Assembly (NCBI GenBank): GCA_021292105.1
Contig: CM037869.1
Coordinates: 38,820,655-38,884,654, forward strand
DNA length: 64,000 nucleotides
Direction of reading: 5' to 3'
DNA from: Anadara kagoshimensis
Taxonomy: Eukaryota > Mollusca > Bivalvia > Arcoida > Arcidae
Shown here: positions 59,431 to 64,000 of the stretch, piece after piece
Layout of the letters: each line of letters begins with the position of its first letter
Position numbering within the stretch: the first letter of the stretch is position 1
Translations under genes and position numbers: made by a program
Notes under the pieces: model-generated
What the model saw: only the letters and a program-made list of their open reading frames with translations
The model's database searches: none
Told to the model about the DNA's origin: nothing

Positions 59431-61340
59431 GATTTAGAAAATATTGACATTTAAGGTGTGACCAAGATTACACAACTGTATAGTATAACATTATGATCAT
59501 TAAAAACGTAACTCCTTAATCCATTTTTCACCTAAATCTATTTTTCGATAAAAGAACAAACAAACCTCCTCACATTTAAGTTTGTAACATACTTAAACAA
59601 AACGTAATCATTTAGAGAATTCTGATTGGTTTATCAGTAGAAATCGGAATTTTGATTGGTTGTTTGCAGCAGCTGGGCAGTAATCTTTGATCAGGATCAT
59701 TAAAATGTTTTTAAACCACTCATAAAATAAAACTCATTGATCTGTTTGGAATTCAAAACCAAGATAGGCCTGATGTAAAAATGTAAGCATGTGGAGGAGA
59801 CCTCATGTTCACTGCTCAAATACACTTCAGTGGAGTGTCTCTATTTCTTCTCAAAAATGCTATTAATGTCAAATATTACGTCTTTTTTAAAATTCAAACT
59901 TCAAAAACTTAAAATGATCAAATAAAATCATCTCTCAATAGATTTGCATGTCTAATGAAGGCTAACTACTAATTCCTTTTTATTAAAATGTTTTTCAAAT
60001 TTATCTTTGAACACATTAAAATCTATTAAATATAAAAACCCCTTTCTTTATATCGGTTATTTTGAGTCCATCAAAACACCATTAAAGTCAAACTTTCATA
60101 TTAATTTTCTCCACTACAAAGGTTTTTGTTTCGTTATTCAATATTGACTTCTAGTTAACCATGAAGGATCTAAACTTCATAAAAAAACCCGCCAGACCTG
60201 GCATGGCCATATTGAATTCGTTTCATACCCAGACAAAATAACTAGTCATTATCCTAGCAATAAAAACTGACAACCTGCAATCAACTTGTTAAGTTGAAAT
60301 ACATTTAAATATAAGGTCACCATGACCTGAAAATCCACAGCTTTATTATTTTTTTATTGGTCTGGCTGTGATGGAGGTAGGTAGGGACAACTCTATTTGG
60401 GTATTGTCATCATCATTATCATCATTTTAACCTTATTAACAAGAATTTCTTTCAGACCTCACAATTCTTTTTATAACAACTTGTCCAACCTCAACATCAG
60501 GTTCAATTAATTTTGCCACTCACCATAAATTAAGTGTGTTCAGGCAGAGGTTCAAAATTTTCTGGGCTGGAGGTCCAGGACCTTTTGATATTACATAAGG
60601 ACCCTTGACATTTAAACTGTAAAAGTCTGATGAACCTGTCATTTTTTACAAAGATAATACTGCTTTTTCTATGATATCATTATTATACCTGGACATTTCA
60701 GTGACCATATTGGCCTTTCAAAACTTTATGTGGAATCAACCAAAAATAAAGGCAAAAGGTCCTGGACCTTCCATTACAAACCATAATTTGGGGCCCTGGT
60801 TCAGGGTCATTGTACATTATACAGTGGTCCTATTTTACAGGTTTCCATGAATATAAAATGTTCTCAGTTTACACAGTCATTGGTGTCCATGGATACCAAA
60901 AGGTCCTACTCATCACGTTACTAGAACATGCTTTTCACATGTAACATGTTCCCATATTTACAATATCACTGTATCTCTCTTGGATGAAACATGCAGAAGC
61001 ACTTGAAATGCAATTCCCGTAGAAAGACAATAAGGTTCATGACCTTTGGTGCATATGAATTTTCCCCGCAAGAAGATGTCATGTTCCTCACAGGGTGACG
61101 TTATGTGATTGTCTTTTGATTATGATGTCAATCTCGCATGGCAAAAAAACCAACATTATCTCTTATGAACAGGTATAGAAAAAATAGTGCCAAGAGTTGA
61201 GACAAATATGGGTATAAAATATTTATTGAAAGAAAAAATGTAAATAAAAGAAAAAAGCCCTTCATTTTGAATTTGGCACGGGCAACACTATCTTGCATTA
61301 CCTCTTAGAAATACCAGAATCAGAAATTCTAAAATGAATA
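59431..61340 (-). other. MBNL intron, no exon seen
   Basis: Mostly unique AT-rich intron. A word shared with the array at 61.95 kb (GGTCCTATTTTACAGGTTTCC, near 60826) shows an outlying copy of that repeat. Confidence 0.5.
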
Positions 61341-61351
61341 AAATTCATGAT

Positions 61352-61795
61352 CCAAGTTATCAGACCCCAGTTTCACAATCATTCCTTAAACTAAGATTTT
61401 CTTTAATTAAAATCAGGTAAATTTTGGCAACATTTTTTTGGTTCTCCAAGTTATCAGACCCCAGTTTAACAAAGAACCAAGTTATCAGACCCCAGTTTCA
61501 CAATCATTCCTTAAACTAAAATTGTCCTTAATTGAAATCAGGTAAATTTTGGCAACATTTTATGGTTCTCCAAGTTATCAGACCCCAGTTTAACAAAGAA
61601 CCAAGTTATCAGACCCCAGTTTCACAATCATTCCTTGACTAAAATTGTCCTTAACTAAAATCAGGTAAATTTTGGCAACATTTTATGGTTCTCCAAGTTA
61701 TCAGACCCCAGTTTAACAATCATTCCTTGACTAAGATTTTCCTTAATTGAAATCAGATAAATCCTTTTGGCCACATTTTATGGTTTTACAAATAA
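61352..61795 (+). repeat. tandem repeat of about 123-125 bp, about four copies
   Basis: CCAAGTTATCAGACCCCAGT, TTCACAATCATTCCTTAAAC, AAATCAGGTAAATTTTGGC and a TTATGGTTCT closure recur in order from 61352, with the first word sometimes doubled around TTAACAAAGAA. It ends about 30 bp from the donor of the 48-nt candidate exon. Confidence 0.9.
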
Positions 61796-61821
61796 AAAGT
61801 TTCAACAAAATTAAATTATAC

Positions 61822-61869
61822 CTGTAATGAGCTGTTAGGTATCCTCCAGTCATCACCATTCCTATACAT
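61822..61869 (-). CDS. MBNL: candidate 48-nt MBNL cassette exon
   Basis: The exon reads MYRNGDDWRIPNSSLQ, 16 residues. On the minus strand it is preceded by a T-rich tract ending in TTTTTAAG and followed by CAG then GTATAA, both good splice sites. Both ends are phase 0, so it can be included or skipped without changing frame. The charged and aromatic peptide differs from the Ala/Pro-rich linker on either side, and I do not recognise it in vertebrate MBNL proteins. It lies between two local tandem-repeat arrays (61352-61790 and 61950-62375), so a chance ORF between consensus sites is possible. Transcript reads joining 63384 or 54815-55021 to it would settle this. Confidence 0.5.
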
Positions 61870-61949
61870 CTTAAAAATTAACAAAATTGTAGAAATTCTT
61901 AGTAAAGAAATTATTTTATTTTGAAATAAGGGATTTGATTTTTGTACAT

Positions 61950-62375
61950 AACATAGTTGTCCTATTTTACAGTTTCCATGGATACCAAACGGCCCATGTT
62001 GTTGGGGTCATTAAAATACAATAGCGACTCCATTTCGCAAGCTGGAGTCCTGATGAATACAATGTGGTCCAACCTATCAGAGTCATGTGCCAACAGGGAG
62101 GCCCTGGTTTTCCCCTACATTTTATATACAATAGTGGTCTTATCTTATAGGTTTAGGTTTCCATGGATACCAAAAGGTCCATGTTGTTAGGGTAATCTAA
62201 TATACCATAGTGCCTCAAACTATTTTGGGAGCTGGAGTCCCCAGAAATACAATGTGGTCTAAACTATCAAAACCATGGATACCAAAAGGCAGGTCCTAGT
62301 TATCTCCCCCCACCCCCTAGTGGTCCTATTTTATAGGTTTAGGTTTCCATGGAAACCAAATGGTCCTACTTATCA
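61950..62375 (+). repeat. tandem repeat of about 190 bp, just over two copies
   Basis: GGTCCTATTTTACAG, then GTTTCCATGGATACCAAA, then GCTGGAGTCC and ATACAATGTGGTC recur near 61957, 62138 and 62320. The array starts about 80 bp upstream, on the transcript, of the 48-nt candidate exon's acceptor. Confidence 0.85.
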
Positions 62376-63383
62376 GGTTCACTGTCCATCACATTATTTC
62401 AAAATAAAGATGTAAATATAAGCATAAGCTAAAAAGCTTATTGCAAATTCTAACCTAATTCAAAGTTATTTATTCCCAAACATTTTATGATTTGGTTTCT
62501 AAACAAATACGAGCAGCAGTAGGGTAAGTTTACAGAGAAATCCTTGGAAAATATCGTGACAAAATTAATTTTTTTTTATATTTTACAATAAAAATAAAAA
62601 TAATTTTTTACTTAACTGAATGTTCATCAAGCTTAATATAGTATCTTAAAAATTATTTTTTATATTACAAGACAAAATCTAAAATTAAAACTATATCACA
62701 AATTCTGAAATAAAATTTTATAAATTTTACAGATAATTTTTATTTTATTTTAAAAGGGGTATTTGTCATTCAGTAGTATAGCAAAATAAATGATAGTAAC
62801 AATTACAGCAAGCAGCGTTGTTCTGCAGCGAAGTAAAATAAGCTAATAATTGTCATAATGCAGCGTTCTACTCTACCAACAAAACAGCAAGTTTAAATCT
62901 TTGAGCAAGGATGGGAACCCCGAACCCCGTATTTGTCTTTCTAATACAGAAAACAGTTCATTATTTAAAATGACTTTATCTCCGCCAGTAATATAGATAT
63001 TGATGGTTCCCAGCATGGATAAAAAAGCATGGTAGTCAAAATTATTGTTCATGTCTCCATTGCATTCTCAATAAAGTGAGGCAGTTGGGTAACATATTGG
63101 CGTAAAAGGACTCTGGGATTTTTTAAAATTTGGTGGCGGAAATAATAAACTGGTAAAAATAGGTACTGGTGCAAAAGGATACTAAAATGGTGCAAACAGA
63201 TTTTACTCAATTTAAAATCACCCTAGAAAAGACCCCATTTTAACTGTAACAATTTGAAATCACCCTAGAAACGACCCTTTTCAACTGTAACAATTTGAAA
63301 TCACCTTAGAAACGACCCCTTAATTTGAACTTGCTGTTTGTTTTATATATTATTGTAAGGTAAAGAATTGTTTTACCACTAAC
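62376..63383 (-). other. MBNL intron, no exon seen
   Basis: AT-rich intron. A short local duplication (AAATCACC(C/T)TAGAAACGACCC) occurs three times between 63216 and 63320. No coding or mobile feature is recognised. Confidence 0.5.
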
Positions 63384-63449
63384 CATGACGGGTATCTGCC
63401 CCGGGAAGACCGTGGGATACGCCATGGTGTGTTGTTTGGTAGCAGCAGC
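63384..63449 (-). CDS. MBNL: MBNL linker exon (AAATKQHT...GQIPVM), 66 nt
   Basis: This short exon encodes 22 residues from AAATKQHT to GQIPVM in the low-complexity linker between zinc fingers 2 and 3. Its minus-strand acceptor is a pyrimidine-rich tract ending in GGAG, and its donor is ATG followed by GTTAGT. Both ends are phase 0, so it joins the next exon, or the linker exon at 55 kb if the 48-nt exon is skipped. The Ala, Gln, Pro and hydrophobic content fits the MBNL linker, but the stretch is short and has no diagnostic motif. The call rests on the splice sites, the frame and its GC content, which is higher than the surrounding intron. The upstream exons with fingers 1 and 2 lie outside the window. 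Confidence 0.7.
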
Positions 63450-64000
63450 CTCCAACAACAAAAATAGAAAATACATGCAAAACCAATTAGTATCGTCTCA
63501 AACGGTGATGCGGCACGATAAAACCAATCGCCATGTTAGAACAACTTAAAAACGTAACCATAGCAACCATCTAGCATTTGAATGAACAAGGAAAAATTAT
63601 GTGAAGATAAAAAGGAAAAAAATAATGTAACTACTAAAATTCCACCTCAGTTATCTCCCTTGATATGGAATATCTACAAAAGATTGTTACCCCCCCCCCC
63701 CCAACGAAGATTAAAGTCTGTGAAATGATTAAATTTCGCCAAAAAATAATAAACCAAGTAATAAATACTATCTAGATTTAATTTAATTAATTCAAGATTT
63801 CACTAGACATTATCATTTATCAAGGAAAAATTGAATTAAACTTGCAAATTAACATCATTAATTGAAATTTGGTTTTCATGACTTTCGGTGTAGATTCACA
63901 TATTCTGTGAGGAAGAATAAAACGGTGGAACTTAAGTTTTTAAATTCATATCATTTTAGTATGTATGATAAAATTAAATTTGACAGCAATAAAAGCAACA
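63450..64000 (-). other. MBNL intron continuing off the right edge
   Basis: This is intron upstream of the first exon seen. It contains one GTTATCTCCCTT word (63650-63661) and a C-run (63690-63701). The exons for zinc fingers 1 and 2 are not here. Confidence 0.6.

Larger units (their letters stand above)
33341..64000 (-). other. MBNL: muscleblind-like gene, 3' portion
   Basis: This is the transcription unit of a muscleblind-like splicing regulator, read right to left and continuing past the right edge. Nine exons are joined by GT-AG introns whose phases all agree (0 for the first five junctions, then 1, 0 and 1). They give one frame of 373 residues ending in TAG. The family binds YGCY motifs in RNA through tandem CCCH zinc fingers and controls alternative splicing and RNA localisation. 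Fingers 1 and 2 are not in the window, so the protein start is upstream. Two exons (48 nt and 69 nt) have lengths divisible by three and phase 0 at both ends, so they can be skipped without a frameshift. The identification rests on the zinc finger 3/4 exon and its flanking linkers, which align to MBNL1 along their whole length. Exact exon ends are inferred from consensus sites. Confidence 0.9.

Overview
This window is animal nuclear DNA. It is AT-rich and split by long introns, and its only gene I can defend is the 3' two-thirds of a muscleblind-like (MBNL) RNA-binding protein gene on the minus strand. Nine exons between 63449 and 33341 join in one open frame (1122 coding bases, 373 residues plus stop) and end at a TAG at 33343-33341. 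The 5' exons, including zinc fingers 1 and 2, must lie beyond base 64000. tRNA-derived SINEs with tails resembling the molluscan V-SINE type, many small MITE-like elements and simple repeats suggest a lophotrochozoan, most likely a mollusc and perhaps a gastropod. I cannot name the species.

Layout. Bases 1-615 are a satellite of 75-77 bp units that runs off the left edge. Bases 616-21000 hold no gene I can support and are packed with dispersed repeats: family A, family B, MITE families C and D, local duplications and two SINEs. From about 21 to 33.3 kb these families stop and the DNA is AT-rich with only local tandem repeats; the right part of this is probably the muscleblind 3' UTR and downstream flank. 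From 33.3 to 64 kb is the muscleblind transcription unit, read right to left: linker exon (63.4 kb), 48-nt possible cassette exon (61.8 kb), linker exon (54.8-55.0 kb), zinc finger 3/4 exon (50.7-50.95 kb), 69-nt nuclear-localisation cassette exon (43.5-43.6 kb), Gln-rich exon (42.5-42.6 kb), Ala-rich exon (37.7-37.8 kb), and two terminal exons (34.4 and 33.4 kb) carrying two further CCCH fingers. The introns hold minisatellites, SINEs and microsatellites.

Two points matter most. First, the protein ends in a third tandem CCCH pair (called ZnF5/6 here), spaced like the canonical MBNL pairs; the textbook vertebrate protein has only four fingers. Second, the 69-nt exon matches the autoregulated nuclear-localisation exon of vertebrate MBNL1/2 in position and motif. 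It is preceded by a 214-nt stretch with no AG, a polypyrimidine tract about 100 nt from the acceptor, and 12 YGCY motifs, the known MBNL binding word. This is the architecture expected of a self-regulated exon with a distant branch point. All splice calls come from reading consensus sites and frame by eye; no transcript data were available.
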